NCBI RefSeq assembly: GCF_042665255.1
Contig: NZ_JBHTCD010000031.1
Origin: Insolitispirillum peregrinum
Lineage (GTDB): Bacteria > Pseudomonadota > Alphaproteobacteria > Rhodospirillales > Rhodospirillaceae
Strand: one strand, 5' to 3'
Length of the DNA stretch: 58,543 nucleotides
Positions 9,119 to 18,214 of the stretch are shown here, one piece after another (within the stretch, counting starts at the first letter, position 1; every line of letters starts with the position of its first letter). Both the position numbers and the translations under genes were made by a program. Under the pieces are notes generated by a model that had not been told where the DNA came from, made no database searches, and saw only the letters and a program-made list of their open reading frames with translations.

Positions 9119-9787
9119 TTACAGCCCGACCACCCCGGCGAGGCCGGAGATGTCGGCGATTTCGGTGTAACCATAGTACGGGTTGGCCGGTTCGTGACCA
9201 CGGTTCACCCACACCTTGTTCTTGATCCCCAGATCATGGGCCGACATCAGGTCGTAACGGAATGACGACGAGACGTGCAGGATGTCTTCCGGGTTGCAGT
9301 TCAGCATGTCGAACATGTACTCGAACGCCTGGAAACGCGGCTTGTAGGCATTCGCCTGCTGGGCCGTGTAAACGGCGTGGAATGGCGCGCCCAGCTTTTC
9401 GACGTTGGACATGATCTGGCTGTCCATGGCGTTTGACAGCGCCACCAGCGGGATTTCCCTGGCAACCCTGGCCAGCCCGGCGGGAACGTCGGCATGCGGG
9501 CCCCAGGTCGGCACGCGCTCGTAGATCATTTTGGCGTCTTCGTCGCGGAATTCCAGACCGTTGCGCTTGCAGGTCCGTTCCAGCGAGTTGTGCACCACCT
9601 CGGCATAGGGCTTCCAGTCGCCCATGATTTCGTCAAAACGATAGGCCGAGAAATTCTTGATGACCTGCTGCATGCGGGCTTCGTCGAGCTGGGCGCCGTA
9701 CAGGTCACGGGCGGCTTCGGCCATCTGGAAGTTGATCAGGGTGCCGTAGCAGTCAAAGGTGATGTACTTCGGGCGGAAGGTGGTCAT
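9119..9787 (-). CDS. HAD hydrolase, haloacid dehalogenase type II-like
   Basis: 222 residues. HAD motif I is FDCYGTLINF with nucleophile Asp12, motif II is VALSNAM (Ser118), the motif III lysine is in AYKPRF (Lys149), and motif IV acid is in SSSFRYDLMSAHDLG (Asp179). FDCYGTL and the S.R.D pattern are typical of L-2-haloacid dehalogenases, but many such proteins are phosphatases. The start was chosen after AAGGA at a 9-nt spacing; the upstream extension is not conserved-looking. It is likely co-transcribed with the FAD oxidoreductase 79 nt downstream. In amine catabolism clusters such enzymes recur without a firmly known role. Confidence 0.87.
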   Translation of the reverse strand: MTTFRPKYITFDCYGTLINFQMAEAARDLYGAQLDEARMQQVIKNFSAYRFDEIMGDWKPYAEVVHNSLERTCKRNGLEFRDEDAKMIYERVPTWGPHADVPAGLARVAREIPLVALSNAMDSQIMSNVEKLGAPFHAVYTAQQANAYKPRFQAFEYMFDMLNCNPEDILHVSSSFRYDLMSAHDLGIKNKVWVNRGHEPANPYYGYTEIADISGLAGVVGL

Positions 9788-10164
9788 GGCCGACAGTCCT
9801 TGCTCGTTGTGCGGGGAGGAGGCGGGGAAGGGGGGCGGGGAGCAACCGGCGTGACAATCATCAGGTCGTGCTCTGTCCCTGCACTTCATCATAGGGGGGG
9901 GGCGCCAGCGTGCAGGACTGAATTGCCCGCTTGCAAAGCAGAGTGTGTTGTATCAAGGGCCTGTTTTGGCAGATTGTTTGGCGGCGGGATGAGTGTGGCG
10001 TCTTCAGGGTTCCCCGGCGAACGGAGATGCCCGGCCTGCACAGCATAAGATGCCGTTCGGGTGCGCTGCGGTGCTTGGCTATGCCGTTGCCCCCCCATCC
10101 ACGGAACCATCTCCTCTGCGTCTTCGGCTACAACAGAAGGAGGTCGTAACGAGGATCTGAACCC
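9788..10164. other. Divergent intergenic region, no gene seen
   Basis: 377 bases between the divergent HAD and acetyltransferase genes. It holds a run of ten G residues near 9893-9902 and no open frame with coding character. It should contain promoters for both directions, but I could not pick out a convincing pair of hexamers or an operator. Confidence 0.5.
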
Positions 10165-11025
10165 ATGCAAGCAACCCAAATTGATCTTGTGGCATTCCTG
10201 CCGTCGCATCTTGACAGTGCGCTGGCCTTGTCGCGGCAAGCCGTGTGGCCGCACCGTCTGGAAGACTGGCGCATGGCGCTGGACCTCAGCGCCGGTGTGG
10301 TGGCGGTCGAAGACGGCGAACGGCTGGTCGGTACCGTGCTGACCACCTGCTATGGCACTGATTGTGCGACCATCAACATGGTGATCGTTGATGAATCGAT
10401 GCGCGGGCGCGGTCTGGGCCGCAAGCTGATGGATGCGGCGTTTGAACTGGCCGCTGACCGTCCGCTGCGACTGGTCGCCACCAGTGATGGCCTGCCGTTG
10501 TATGAAAAGCTGGGCTTTGTACGCACCGGCACGGTGATGCAGCATCAGGGCATCCCCGAAGGTGCGCCCGCAATGCCGGAAAGCATTGCCCCGGACGCGG
10601 TGACCTTTGAAAGCGATGTCGATCTGGCGGCCTTGATTGCGCTGGATACGGCGGCCTTTGGCGGCGACCGCTCGGGACTGCTGGCGTATTTGCGGTCGGT
10701 CGGGCGGTTTGCGGTGCTGCGCCGTGACGGGGTGATTGTCGGCTTTGCCGCCCTGCGTGCCTTTGGCCGGGGCGAGGTGATCGGGCCGGTGGTGGCCGCC
10801 TCTGCCGATCAGGCCAAGGCCCTGATTTCCTTCTGCATCGCTGCGCGTCCCGGTGCGTTCCTGCGCGTTGATACCACCGAAGACACCGGCCTGTCCCCCT
10901 GGCTGAGCGAGATCGGTCTGGCCCATGTCGGTGGCGGTGTGGTGATGCGGCGCGGCGAGCCGGTTGCCCCGATCGGATCGGCTGTTGCCCGTACCTTTGC
11001 CCTGGCCAATCAGGCTTTGGGCTGA
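10165..11025 (+). CDS. Two-domain GNAT-family N-acetyltransferase
   Basis: 286 residues: an N-terminal GNAT domain with the canonical acetyl-CoA loop MRGRGLGRKLMD (79-90) and LYEKLGF (112-118), then a C-terminal GNAT-like domain (about 145-280). It is a clear paralogue of the protein encoded at 529-1437. The gene ends 15 nt before the aminotransferase start, so the two are probably co-transcribed, which suggests acetylation of an amine or amino acid in the same pathway. No strong Shine-Dalgarno lies right before the ATG. Substrate unknown. Confidence 0.88.
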   Translation: MQATQIDLVAFLPSHLDSALALSRQAVWPHRLEDWRMALDLSAGVVAVEDGERLVGTVLTTCYGTDCATINMVIVDESMRGRGLGRKLMDAAFELAADRPLRLVATSDGLPLYEKLGFVRTGTVMQHQGIPEGAPAMPESIAPDAVTFESDVDLAALIALDTAAFGGDRSGLLAYLRSVGRFAVLRRDGVIVGFAALRAFGRGEVIGPVVAASADQAKALISFCIAARPGAFLRVDTTEDTGLSPWLSEIGLAHVGGGVVMRRGEPVAPIGSAVARTFALANQALG

Positions 11026-11040
11026 TCTGGAGAAATGATT

Positions 11041-12414
11041 GTGAGCACTTCCCTGATTGACCTTGACCGTGCCCATCTGGTGCATCCGGTTGCCTCGTAC
11101 CGGACGCATGAACAACTGGGCGTGCGGGTGATTGCGTCGGCGTCGGGCGCGACGGTGACTGATTCCACCGGCCACCAACTGGTGGACGGCTTTGCCGGTC
11201 TGTGGTGCGTCAATGCGGGCTATGGCCATGAAAGCATTGTCGAAGCCGCTGCCAAACAGTTGCGCACGCTGCCCTATGCCACCGGCTATTTCGGTCTGGG
11301 CTCCGAGCCTGCCATTGAACTGGCCGCCGAACTGGCCAGGCGGGCACCGGGCGACCTGAACCACGTCTATTTCACTCTGGGCGGGTCGGACGCGGTGGAC
11401 AGCACCATCCGCTTCATCCGCTATTACTGGAACATGCGCGGCAAGGCCGCCAAGGACCAGTTCATTTCGCTGGAGCAGGGCTATCACGGCTCGTCGACCA
11501 TCGGGGCTGGCCTGACCGCCCTGCCAGCCTTCCATGCCGGTTTCAGCGTGCCCTATGCCTGGCAGCATAAAATTCCGTCGCACAACGTTTACCGCAATCC
11601 GGTTGGGTCGGACCCGGCAGCCATCATTGCTGCCTCGGTGGCGCAGTTGCGGCAAAAGGTCGCCGAGCTGGGCGGGCCGGAACGGGTGGCAGCATTTTAT
11701 GCCGAGCCGATCCAGGGATCGGGTGGTGTGCTGGTGCCGCCGACCGGCTGGATGAAGGCGATGCGCGAGGTGTGCCGCGAGCTGGACATCCTGTTTGTTG
11801 CCGACGAAGTGATCACCGGATTCGGTCGTACCGGCCCGCTGTTCGCCTGTTCGGAAGACGACGTGGTGCCGGATTTCCTGACTGTTGCCAAGGGCTTGAC
11901 CTCGGGTTACGTGCCGATGGGGGCAGTGTTCATGAGCGAGCACGTCTACCAGACACTGGCCGACGGGGCAGGCAGCAGCGCGGTCGGTCACGGCTATACC
12001 TACTCGGCGCATCCGGTGTCGGCGGCGGTGGGGCTGGAAGTGCTGCGCCTGTACGAAGGCGGGCTGCTGGAAAACGGTCGCAAGGCCGGTGCGCGCCTGA
12101 TGGAGGGCCTCAATAGCCTGAAAAACCACCCATTGGTGGGCGATGTGCGCGGTCGCGGCATGCTGGCGGCGATTGAACTGGTGGTCGACAAGGAAAAAAA
12201 GACGCCATTCCCTGCCGCTGCCCAGCCGTCCCGCCGCATTTTCGACCGCGCGTGGAACAACGGTCTGGTGATCCGTGCCTTTGCCGATGGCGTGCTGGGA
12301 TATGCCCCGCCGCTGTGCTGCACTGACAGTGATATTGATGCTATTATTCAACGCACTAAGATGACTTTGGACCAGACGCTGGAAGACCCGGACGTGCGGG
12401 CTGCCTTAGCGTAA
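11041..12414 (+). CDS. Class III aminotransferase (GABA/putrescine-pyruvate type)
   Basis: 457 residues of the PLP-dependent omega-aminotransferase family. The PLP-anchoring lysine is Lys284 in TVAKGLTSGY.PMGA and the ring-nitrogen Asp is 255 in FVADEVITGFGRTG. The N-terminal HPVASYR, GLWCVNAGYG and YFTLGGSDAVDS match the putrescine/GABA/beta-alanine-pyruvate aminotransferase group. The GTG start was preferred because GGAG lies 8 nt before it; an in-frame ATG two codons upstream (11035) has only 2 nt spacing. It likely moves an amino group from GABA, putrescine or a similar omega-amine to pyruvate, giving semialdehydes for GabD and the other aldehyde dehydrogenase. Confidence 0.9.
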   Translation: MSTSLIDLDRAHLVHPVASYRTHEQLGVRVIASASGATVTDSTGHQLVDGFAGLWCVNAGYGHESIVEAAAKQLRTLPYATGYFGLGSEPAIELAAELARRAPGDLNHVYFTLGGSDAVDSTIRFIRYYWNMRGKAAKDQFISLEQGYHGSSTIGAGLTALPAFHAGFSVPYAWQHKIPSHNVYRNPVGSDPAAIIAASVAQLRQKVAELGGPERVAAFYAEPIQGSGGVLVPPTGWMKAMREVCRELDILFVADEVITGFGRTGPLFACSEDDVVPDFLTVAKGLTSGYVPMGAVFMSEHVYQTLADGAGSSAVGHGYTYSAHPVSAAVGLEVLRLYEGGLLENGRKAGARLMEGLNSLKNHPLVGDVRGRGMLAAIELVVDKEKKTPFPAAAQPSRRIFDRAWNNGLVIRAFADGVLGYAPPLCCTDSDIDAIIQRTKMTLDQTLEDPDVRAALA

Positions 12415-12422
12415 CAGGCTCG

Positions 12423-12457
12423 AAAAAGGGGGGTGTGGTTACCGCACCCCCCTTTTG
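12423..12457 (+). terminator. Terminator after the aminotransferase gene
   Basis: AAAAAGGGGGGTG and CACCCCCCTTTT form a 12-bp stem around TGGTTACCG, 8 nt after the aminotransferase stop codon. It ends the acetyltransferase-aminotransferase unit; the A and T tracts make it potentially bidirectional. The following 260 bases up to the ABC transporter gene hold no gene that I can see and should include its promoter. Confidence 0.85.
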
Positions 12458-12719
12458 AAATACCGCCACGGCCACCAACTTCAACATATTCTGCCGTGGG
12501 GGCACCGTAATTCGGCAGCTCTGATGTTTCAAAATGGCGACACTGGGATGGCATAAAAAAGCGGCCCGCTCAAAAAACAAACAGGGTCGCGGGATGCGAA
12601 CAGACCAGGAAGGCATGGGTCCGCCAGCGGCGGATCAGTGGCAAGGCCCGATGTCCTGCGGGACAGGCCGCCATACGCCAGAGTGATGACGTTTCACGTT
12701 CAATTCATGGGGAGCTCCG

Positions 12720-14330
12720 ATGACCGATTCTAAGATTGTGAACTGGACCGCAGCCGATAATGCCATGGTGGAAGATGCTATCCGCCGGGGTGCCAGCCGT
12801 CGTGACCTGTTGAAGATGATGATGGCGGGCGGTATTGCGACCTCGGTCGGCGGGACCATTCTGGGTCGCGCCATGTCGGCCGTCGCAGCCACCCCGGTGT
12901 CTGGTGGACACCTGAAGGCGGTGGGCTATTCGTCGTCGAACGCCGACACCCTCGACCCGGCCAAGGCCTCGCTGTCGACCGACTATGTACGCTGTTGTTC
13001 GCTGTACAACCGCCTGACCTTCCTCGACAAGAGCGGCTTCCCGCAGTTTGAACTGGCCGAATCGATTGATACCAAGGACGCGCTGGAGTGGACCGTCACC
13101 CTGCGCAAGGGCGTGCAGTTCCATGACGGCAAGACGCTCGACGCCGACGACGTTGTTTACTCGCTGAAGCGTCACCTCGACCCGGCGGTCGGGTCCAAGG
13201 TGGCCAAGATCGCCAAGCAGATGAGCGACGTGAAGGCCATTGATCCGCGTACCGTGCAGATCACCCTGACCAGCGCCAACGCTGACCTGCCGACCATTCT
13301 GGCGATGCACCACTTCATGATCGTGCCGAACGGCACCACCGACTTCAGCAAGGGTGTCGGTACCGGGGCGTTCAAGCTTGAAACCTTCGAGCCGGGCGTG
13401 CGCTCGATCATGAAAAAGAACACCAATTACTTCAAGTCTCAGGGCGCCCACGTCGACAGCTTTGAATTCTTTGGCATCCCGGACGAAAATGCCCGCGTCA
13501 ATGCCCTGCTGTCGGGCGATATCCACCTGATCACCATCGGCCCGCGCTCGATCCGTCTGGTGGAAAACCGCCCGGATGTGGTGGTGCAAAAGACCATGTC
13601 CGGCGCCTACACCAACCTCAATGTCCGTCTGGACATGGCGCCGGGCAACCAGAAGGATTTCGTCGACGGTCTGAAGTACCTGATCAACCGCGAACAGATC
13701 CTGAAAGCCGCCCTGCGTGGCGTCGGCAGCATCGCAAACGATCAGCCGATTTCCCCGATCAACCCCTATTGCAACACCGAGCTGAAGCCCAAGGCCTATG
13801 ATCCGGACAAGGCCAAGCACCTGCTGCAAAAGGCCGGGGTGATGGGGCAGACCCTGCCGGTGGTGGCGTCCGAAGCCGCCGACGTGTCGATCGACATGGC
13901 GATGATCCTGCAACAGTCGGCGTCGGAAATCGGCATGAAGCTTGATGTCCAGCGCGTCCCGGCCGATGGTTACTGGGATAACTACTGGCTGAAGGCGCCG
14001 ATCCACTTCGGCAACATCAACCCGCGCCCGACCGCTGACCTGCTGTTCTCGCTGTTCTATGCCGGGGACGCGGCGTGGAACGAAAGCCGGTTCAAGTCCG
14101 AGCGCTTCGACAAGCTGCTGGTCGAAGCCCGTGCCGAGCTGGACAACGCCAAGCGCAAGGAAATCTACGGCGAAATGCAGGGGCTGGTGTCGGAAAACGC
14201 CGGGACCATCATTCCGACCTACATGGCCAACGTCGCCGCCCACTCCAGGAAGCTCAACGGCCTGGAGCCGAATCCGCTGGGTGGCATGATGGGTTATGCC
14301 TTTGCCGAGTACGTCTGGCTGGAAGGCTAA
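12720..14330 (+). CDS. Peptide-type ABC transporter, substrate-binding protein (Tat-exported)
   Basis: 536 residues of the SBP_bac_5 (DppA/OppA) family. The N-terminus has an atypically long lead, then a twin-arginine motif SRRDLLKMM (about 26-34), a hydrophobic segment and an AVAA-type cleavage region near residue 57, so it is exported folded to the periplasm by Tat. The mature domain has the expected LDPAKASLSTDYV, LYNRLTFLD, WTVTLRKGVQFHDGKTLDADDVVYSLKR and ID-type segments. A strong GGGGAG precedes the ATG. It heads the ABC operon with two permeases and a fused ATPase. Ligand unknown; given the flanking genes, an amine, opine or short peptide that enters the amine catabolism route is likely. 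Confidence 0.94.
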   Translation: MTDSKIVNWTAADNAMVEDAIRRGASRRDLLKMMMAGGIATSVGGTILGRAMSAVAATPVSGGHLKAVGYSSSNADTLDPAKASLSTDYVRCCSLYNRLTFLDKSGFPQFELAESIDTKDALEWTVTLRKGVQFHDGKTLDADDVVYSLKRHLDPAVGSKVAKIAKQMSDVKAIDPRTVQITLTSANADLPTILAMHHFMIVPNGTTDFSKGVGTGAFKLETFEPGVRSIMKKNTNYFKSQGAHVDSFEFFGIPDENARVNALLSGDIHLITIGPRSIRLVENRPDVVVQKTMSGAYTNLNVRLDMAPGNQKDFVDGLKYLINREQILKAALRGVGSIANDQPISPINPYCNTELKPKAYDPDKAKHLLQKAGVMGQTLPVVASEAADVSIDMAMILQQSASEIGMKLDVQRVPADGYWDNYWLKAPIHFGNINPRPTADLLFSLFYAGDAAWNESRFKSERFDKLLVEARAELDNAKRKEIYGEMQGLVSENAGTIIPTYMANVAAHSRKLNGLEPNPLGGMMGYAFAEYVWLEG

Positions 14331-14690
14331 GGCACGTTACCTCGGGGTGTCTCGGGATACGGGGCCAGCCTGGTCCCGTTCCCGACGCCAGTCCCCTCCG
14401 CATGCGGTGGGGTATTTCATATGATGAAAAACAATCGTCGGACCGCTGTTTCCTGTTCTCTGCCGCACATAAGTGGTAGAGCCCTTCCTGTGAAATGAAC
14501 AAATGTTCGGGAGGACCGGGCCATCTTCTGTCCGGGAAAACAGGATACGTGCCAGGCCGTGCGAGTGCGTGCGCCGCTTGCGCCCCCGCCGGAGCAACCC
14601 GGGGCCGACCCCCTTCCTGTACCTTCGAGGCGGTGTCCTCTGGCAGGGAACCATCCTCGCAGCAGCAGTCCGAATCCAGGGAGCAGGTGT
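14331..14690 (+). other. Intercistronic gap with two palindromes
   Basis: 360 bases between the binding-protein gene and the first permease. Two dyads stand out: ACGGG.CCA / TGG.CCCGT at 14359-14379 and the fully symmetrical CCCCTCCGCATGCGGTGGGG at 14393-14412. Neither has a following T tract. Such hairpins between a binding-protein gene and its permeases commonly protect the upstream message and lower downstream expression. The rest is GC-rich sequence without a supported gene. Confidence 0.55.
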
Positions 14691-15641
14691 GTGAAAAGTC
14701 AGGTTCTTTCCCTTATCGCCGGACGACTGGGGATCGCAGTGATAACGCTGCTGATCGTGTCGTTTGCGGTGTTTTTTGCCACCTCGATGCTCCCCGGTGA
14801 TACCGCGTCGATCCTGTTGGGTCAGGCTGCCACGCCCGAGGCCGTGGCTGGTCTGCGCAAGGCAATGCACCTCGATGATCCGGCGATCTTTCGCTATGGC
14901 CGCTGGCTGTTGGGCCTGCTGACCGGTGACTTTGGCACCTCCTATGCCAACGGGCGTCCGATCATGGACCTGATTGGCGGGCGGTTGATCAACACCCTGA
15001 AGCTGGCGGCGGTGACCACCCTGTTCGCCGTGCCGCTGTCGCTGTTTCTGGGGATTACCTCGGCCATGCTGCGCGGGTCGTTGTATGACCGGGTGGTGAC
15101 GTTGTGTACCATCGGCCTGATCTCGATCCCCGAATTCATGGTCGCCACCACCGCCGTGCTGATTTTCTCGGTGTCACTGGGCTGGCTGCCGGCGCTGGCC
15201 TTTGCCAACGAAGTCCATTCTTTGGGTGAATTGCTGCGCGTGTTTGCCATGCCGGTGATTACCCTGACCTTTGTGGTGTCGGCCCAGATGATCCGCATGA
15301 CCCGGGCGGCGGTGGTGGAAACCCTCAACACCCCCTATGCCGAAATGGCCCTGCTGAAAGGCGCATCGCGGGGGCGGATTGTCATGCGTCATGCCCTGCC
15401 GAACGCGCTGGGGCCGATTGCCAACGCCATGGCGCTGTCGCTGTCCTATCTGCTGGGTGGGGTGATCATCGTCGAGACGATCTTCAATTATCCCGGCGTG
15501 GCCAAGCTGATGGTCGATGCGGTGGCGACCCGCGACCTGCCGTTGATCCAGACCTGTGCGATGATCTTTTGCCTTGGCTTTCTGGTGCTGACCACCATTG
15601 CCGACATCATTGCCATTCTTGCGAACCCGAGGTTGCGATGA
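14691..15641 (+). CDS. Peptide-type ABC transporter permease (DppB-like)
   Basis: 316 residues with six predicted membrane helices of the BPD_transp_1 family, first helix at about 9-31 (LGIAVITLLIVSFAVFF). The DppB N-terminal signature MLPGD is at about 33-37 and the ATPase-coupling loop EMALLKGASRGRIVMRHALPNALGP at about 222-246. The GTG start was chosen because GGGAGCAGGTGT puts GGAG 7 nt upstream and the family N-terminus begins here. Its stop codon overlaps the next permease start as ATGA, so the two are translationally coupled. Confidence 0.93.
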   Translation: MKSQVLSLIAGRLGIAVITLLIVSFAVFFATSMLPGDTASILLGQAATPEAVAGLRKAMHLDDPAIFRYGRWLLGLLTGDFGTSYANGRPIMDLIGGRLINTLKLAAVTTLFAVPLSLFLGITSAMLRGSLYDRVVTLCTIGLISIPEFMVATTAVLIFSVSLGWLPALAFANEVHSLGELLRVFAMPVITLTFVVSAQMIRMTRAAVVETLNTPYAEMALLKGASRGRIVMRHALPNALGPIANAMALSLSYLLGGVIIVETIFNYPGVAKLMVDAVATRDLPLIQTCAMIFCLGFLVLTTIADIIAILANPRLR

Positions 15642-16492
15642 CCACTCCTGTTTCCACGACTGCTCCGCGCCGGACGCCCGGCTATCGTTTCAACCTGGTG
15701 GGGATTATCGGTTTCTCGGTTCTGCTGTTCTGGGTGGTGGTGGCGCTGGTCGCCCCGTGGGTGATCCCCTATCCGGTCGGCGAAATTGTCGACTATGACT
15801 ATCTGGCCCCGATCAGTGACAAGTTCTGGATGGGCACCGATTATCTGGGCCGTGACATCCTGTCCCGCGTGTTGATGGGTGCCCGCTATACGGTGGGGAT
15901 TTCGCTGGCTTCGGTGACGCTGGCCTGTTCCATCGGGGTGACGCTGGGGATGGTCGCTGCCGTTTCGGGCGGCTGGCTGGACACCGTGCTCAGCCGGTTC
16001 CTTGATGCGATGAACTCGATTCCCAGCAAGCTGTTCGGGCTGGTGGTGGTGGCGGCTGTCGGTTCGTCGCTGCCGGTGCTGGTGCTGACCATGGCCGCCG
16101 TCTATGTGCCGGGGTCGTTCCGCTTTGCCCGGGCGCTGGCGGTCAACATCAACACCATGGATTTCGTCACCGTCGCCCGCATCCGTGGCGAAGGCACGTT
16201 GTACCTGATTTTGTCGGAAATCCTGCCGAACATCCTTGGTCCGGTGCTGACCGACCTTGGCTTGCGGTTTGTGTTCACCGTGCTGTTGCTGTCGGGCCTG
16301 TCGTTCCTCGGGCTGGGGGTGCAGCCGCCCTATGCCGACTGGGGGGCGATGGTGCGTGAAAACATCAGTGGCCTGTCGTTCGGGGCTCCGGCGGTGATTT
16401 TCCCCTGTCTGGCGATTGCCACCCTGACCATCAGCGTCAATCTGCTGATTGACAACCTGCCGCAAAAAATCCGCGATCGGAGTGATGCATGA
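15638..16492 (+). CDS. Peptide-type ABC transporter permease (DppC-like)
   Basis: 284 residues of the DppC/OppC branch: a cytoplasmic N-terminus, first helix about 20-43, then MGTDYLGRDILSRVLMGARYT (about 67-87), the family's signature, and the coupling loop with VARIRGEGTLYLILSEILPNI. Start and stop overlap its neighbours by 4 nt on both sides (ATGA), showing tight coupling with the DppB-like permease and the ATPase. It forms the transmembrane channel as a heterodimer with the preceding permease. Confidence 0.94.
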   Translation: MTTPVSTTAPRRTPGYRFNLVGIIGFSVLLFWVVVALVAPWVIPYPVGEIVDYDYLAPISDKFWMGTDYLGRDILSRVLMGARYTVGISLASVTLACSIGVTLGMVAAVSGGWLDTVLSRFLDAMNSIPSKLFGLVVVAAVGSSLPVLVLTMAAVYVPGSFRFARALAVNINTMDFVTVARIRGEGTLYLILSEILPNILGPVLTDLGLRFVFTVLLLSGLSFLGLGVQPPYADWGAMVRENISGLSFGAPAVIFPCLAIATLTISVNLLIDNLPQKIRDRSDA

Positions 16493-18150
16493 GCCAGCTG
16501 GTAGAGATCCGCGACCTGAAGGTTGCCGCCAAAACCGACGCCGGTCGCACGGTCGAGATCATCAAGGGGGTGTCCTTTGACATTGCCCCCGGTGAAATTG
16601 TCGCCCTGATTGGCGAAAGCGGTTCGGGCAAGACCACCATTGCCCTGACCCTGATGGGCTACACCCGCACCGGCTGCCGGATCAGCGGCGGCAGTGTGAC
16701 CGTTGACGGTCAGGACATGGTGCAGCTCAGTGAAAAGGACCGTGCCGAGGTGCGCGGGACCAAGGTCGCCTATGTGCCGCAAAGCGCTGCTGCCGCCTTT
16801 AACCCGGCAGCGACGATCATGGATCAGGTGATCGAAGTCACCCGCATCCATGGCCTGATGCCGGTTGATGCGGCGCGGACGCTGGCGGTCGAGCTGTTCC
16901 GGGCCCTGTCGCTGCCCAATCCCGACACCATCGGCGACCGTTACCCGCATCAGGTTTCCGGTGGCCAGCTTCAGCGCCTGTCGGCGGCGATGGCGCTGAT
17001 TGGTCAGCCGAAGGTGGTGATCTTTGACGAACCAACCACCGCGCTGGACGTGACCACCCAGATTGAAGTGCTGCGGGCATTCAAGAGCGTGATGCGCAAA
17101 AACGGTATTGCCGGAGTGTATGTGTCGCACGATCTGGCGGTGGTGGCCCAGATTGCCGACCGCATTCTGGTGCTGCGCGGCGGGGAAGTGCAGGAGATCG
17201 GCTCCACCGACCAGATTCTGCACCGTCCACAGCATGCCTATACCAGACAGTTGCTGGGCGCGTTCGAGCCGGTGCCGCGCTCGCCTGCCGAAGCAGCGCA
17301 GGTGGTGGACCTGCATCCTCTGCTGGAAGTCGATCATCTGGTCGCGGGCTATGGCCCGCTTCAGTCCGATGGCATGCCGCTGGTGCGGGCGCTGAATTCG
17401 ATCAGCCTGTCGGTGCATCGCGGGCGCAATCTGGGGATCATCGGCGAGTCCGGTTGTGGCAAATCGACACTGGCGCGGGCGATTGCCGGGATTTTGCCGC
17501 GCAAGGGCGGCAACATCGTTTTTAATGGCCGGGAACTGGCTGCTGATGCCCGTCATCGCAGCCGGGAAGAACTGCGCGACCTGCAGATCGTGTTCCAGTA
17601 CGCCGATACGGCGCTGAATCCGGCCAAGTCGATCGAGGAGCTGCTGGGGCGGCCGCTGACCTTTTACCACGGCCTGAAGGGCAAGGCGCGCGACCAGCGC
17701 GTTGACCAGTTGCTGGACATGGTACACCTGCCCAAAAGCGTGCGCCACCGGCGGGCGTCCGAGCTGTCGGGCGGACAAAAGCAGCGCATCAACTTTGCCC
17801 GTGCGCTGGCGGCTGAACCGAAACTGATCCTGTGCGATGAAATCACCTCGGCGCTGGATACGGTGGTGGCGGCGGCAGTGATCGAGCTGCTGAAGGAATT
17901 GCAGCGCGAACTGGGGTTGTCCTACATCTTCATCAGCCATGACCTGTCGGTGGTCGAGGCCATTTGCGACGAGATCATGGTGATGTACGCCGGGGAAAAG
18001 GTTGAACAACTGACCCCGAGCGATATCGGGCGGGCGGAAAACCACCCCTACTCGCGCCTGCTGTTTTCCTCGACGCCGAAGCTGGATCCGGGCTGGCTGG
18101 ACAGTCTGGAGCAAGACCCCGAGCTGGTGCGGGCCTATTGCCGCCGATAA
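16489..18150 (+). CDS. Peptide-type ABC transporter, fused double ATPase (DppD-DppF)
   Basis: 553 residues holding two complete ABC domains in tandem. Domain 1: Walker A GESGSGKTT (42-50), signature VSGGQLQRLS (near 156), Walker B VVIFDEPTTALD. Domain 2: Walker A GESGCGKST (near 318), signature LSGGQKQRINFARAL (near 425), Walker B LILCDEITSALD. In the second Walker B the usual Glu-Pro is Glu-Ile, which keeps the catalytic Glu. This corresponds to DppD and DppF fused, as in GsiA-type systems. It powers the permeases encoded just upstream and is the last gene of the operon. Confidence 0.95.
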   Translation: MSQLVEIRDLKVAAKTDAGRTVEIIKGVSFDIAPGEIVALIGESGSGKTTIALTLMGYTRTGCRISGGSVTVDGQDMVQLSEKDRAEVRGTKVAYVPQSAAAAFNPAATIMDQVIEVTRIHGLMPVDAARTLAVELFRALSLPNPDTIGDRYPHQVSGGQLQRLSAAMALIGQPKVVIFDEPTTALDVTTQIEVLRAFKSVMRKNGIAGVYVSHDLAVVAQIADRILVLRGGEVQEIGSTDQILHRPQHAYTRQLLGAFEPVPRSPAEAAQVVDLHPLLEVDHLVAGYGPLQSDGMPLVRALNSISLSVHRGRNLGIIGESGCGKSTLARAIAGILPRKGGNIVFNGRELAADARHRSREELRDLQIVFQYADTALNPAKSIEELLGRPLTFYHGLKGKARDQRVDQLLDMVHLPKSVRHRRASELSGGQKQRINFARALAAEPKLILCDEITSALDTVVAAAVIELLKELQRELGLSYIFISHDLSVVEAICDEIMVMYAGEKVEQLTPSDIGRAENHPYSRLLFSSTPKLDPGWLDSLEQDPELVRAYCRR

Positions 18151-18176
18151 CCGTTGGCCCTTGGCATGACCGCTTT

Positions 18177-18214
18177 CCAATCGCCGCCCTGGCCGTATCC
18201 AGGGCGGCGATTTG
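18177..18214 (+). terminator. Terminator after the ABC transporter operon
   Basis: AATCGCCGCCCTGG pairs perfectly with CCAGGGCGGCGATT around a 6-nt loop and is followed by TTGATTG. A 14-bp GC-rich stem, 26 nt after the ATPase stop codon. Confidence 0.85.

Noticed and set aside
9889..12351. 820-codon open frame antisense to the GNAT and aminotransferase genes
   Set aside because: Both plus-strand proteins are clear family members, and the antisense translation has no domain.
12640..12665. Sigma-54 promoter before the ABC transporter operon
   Set aside because: TGGCAAG is present but the TTGCA half is missing at the required spacing.
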